64,000 nucleotides of DNA, from positions 124,001 to 188,000 of the forward strand of contig CAWKIA010000030.1 in NCBI GenBank assembly GCA_963849635.1, given 5' to 3'. Both the position numbers and the translations under genes were made by a program. Source of the stretch: CAVRUD01 sp963849635 (lineage in GTDB: Bacteria > Chloroflexota > Chloroflexia > Thermomicrobiales > UBA6265). A model generated the notes under the pieces. That model saw nothing but the letters and a program-made list of their open reading frames with translations. It had not been told where the DNA came from and did not search any database. Below are positions 63,882 through 64,000 of this stretch, piece after piece. The number at the start of each line of letters is the position of its first letter. Position 1 is the first letter of the stretch.

Positions 63882-64000
63882 ATGAGCACCGAATCCACGG
63901 CTCAGCCCCCATTCAACGCGACGGCGAGGCGCACTGCGCGTGCGTCGTCCCTGGCGGGGGAGGCACCCAAGGGCCGGAGCCAGATGCGGCGCGTCCTGCA
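63882..64000 (+). CDS. Second ABC permease (DppC/OppC type), start only
   Basis: The first 39 codons (MSTESTAQPPFNATARRTAR...) are in the window, which ends before the first membrane segment. Position after a DppB-type permease is the main evidence; the Ser/Ala-rich cytoplasmic N-terminus fits DppC-like proteins. ACAAGGACAC is a weak ribosome site. Confidence 0.6.
   Translation, partial: MSTESTAQPPFNATARRTARASSLAGEAPKGRSQMRRVL

Overview
The window is about two-thirds G+C. It carries exported proteins with twin-arginine leaders, many STAND-type ATPase regulators with LuxR tails, F420-type luciferase-like oxidoreductases, and a TIGR02587/TIGR02588 pair. This fits a Chloroflexota bacterium of the Thermomicrobia type. 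That placement is an inference from gene content; there is no rRNA or other marker here. No tRNA, rRNA or CRISPR array was seen.

Layout. 1-3.2 kb: an exported alpha/beta hydrolase, a small protein and an NHL beta-propeller. 3.2-16 kb: a gene graveyard lying between two halves of one GNAT acetyltransferase gene (C-terminal half at 3166-3447, N-terminal half at 15775-15960). It holds three copies of one cysteine-rich secreted family (A), two of another (B), a MarR/DUF1330 pair with a clear operator, and a membrane-HTH gene split by a 173-bp MITE-like insertion with a 10-bp target duplication. It also holds a 4.7-kb STAND regulator interrupted by an IS5-type and an IS1380-type element, and the C-terminal part of a large serine recombinase at its right edge. 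16-36 kb: an intact CCA-adding enzyme, a luciferase-like oxidoreductase joined to a frameshifted hydrolase, a PQQ-type propeller, two SnoaL-cupin paralogues around a STAND regulator and an HNH-HTH nuclease, a MalT-like regulator, small enzymes and an M13 peptidase. 36-49 kb: two STAND regulators that also carry an N-terminal excisionase-type HTH, several damaged secreted proteins, a creatininase-family enzyme, and a Tat-exported protein with about 104 cysteines. 49-54 kb: an SDR/LLM oxidoreductase pair between two MITE-like repeats, a vapBC module with its promoter and operators, and a TIR-domain protein. 54-64 kb: ilvD, an HD phosphohydrolase, protoporphyrinogen oxidase, an IS630 remnant, the TIGR02587/02588 pair and the start of a peptide/nickel-type ABC permease operon.

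Single-base frameshifts are frequent in accessory genes and absent from the core genes (cca, ilvD, HD hydrolase, hemY, M13 peptidase, dppB). That pattern argues for real decay in most cases, although sequencing error cannot be excluded from sequence alone. One frameshift stands out: in the STAND regulator at 46201-48919 the frame break is an exact 16-bp tandem duplication, and removing one copy restores a 900-residue protein. This makes it a candidate for slippage-based ON/OFF switching.
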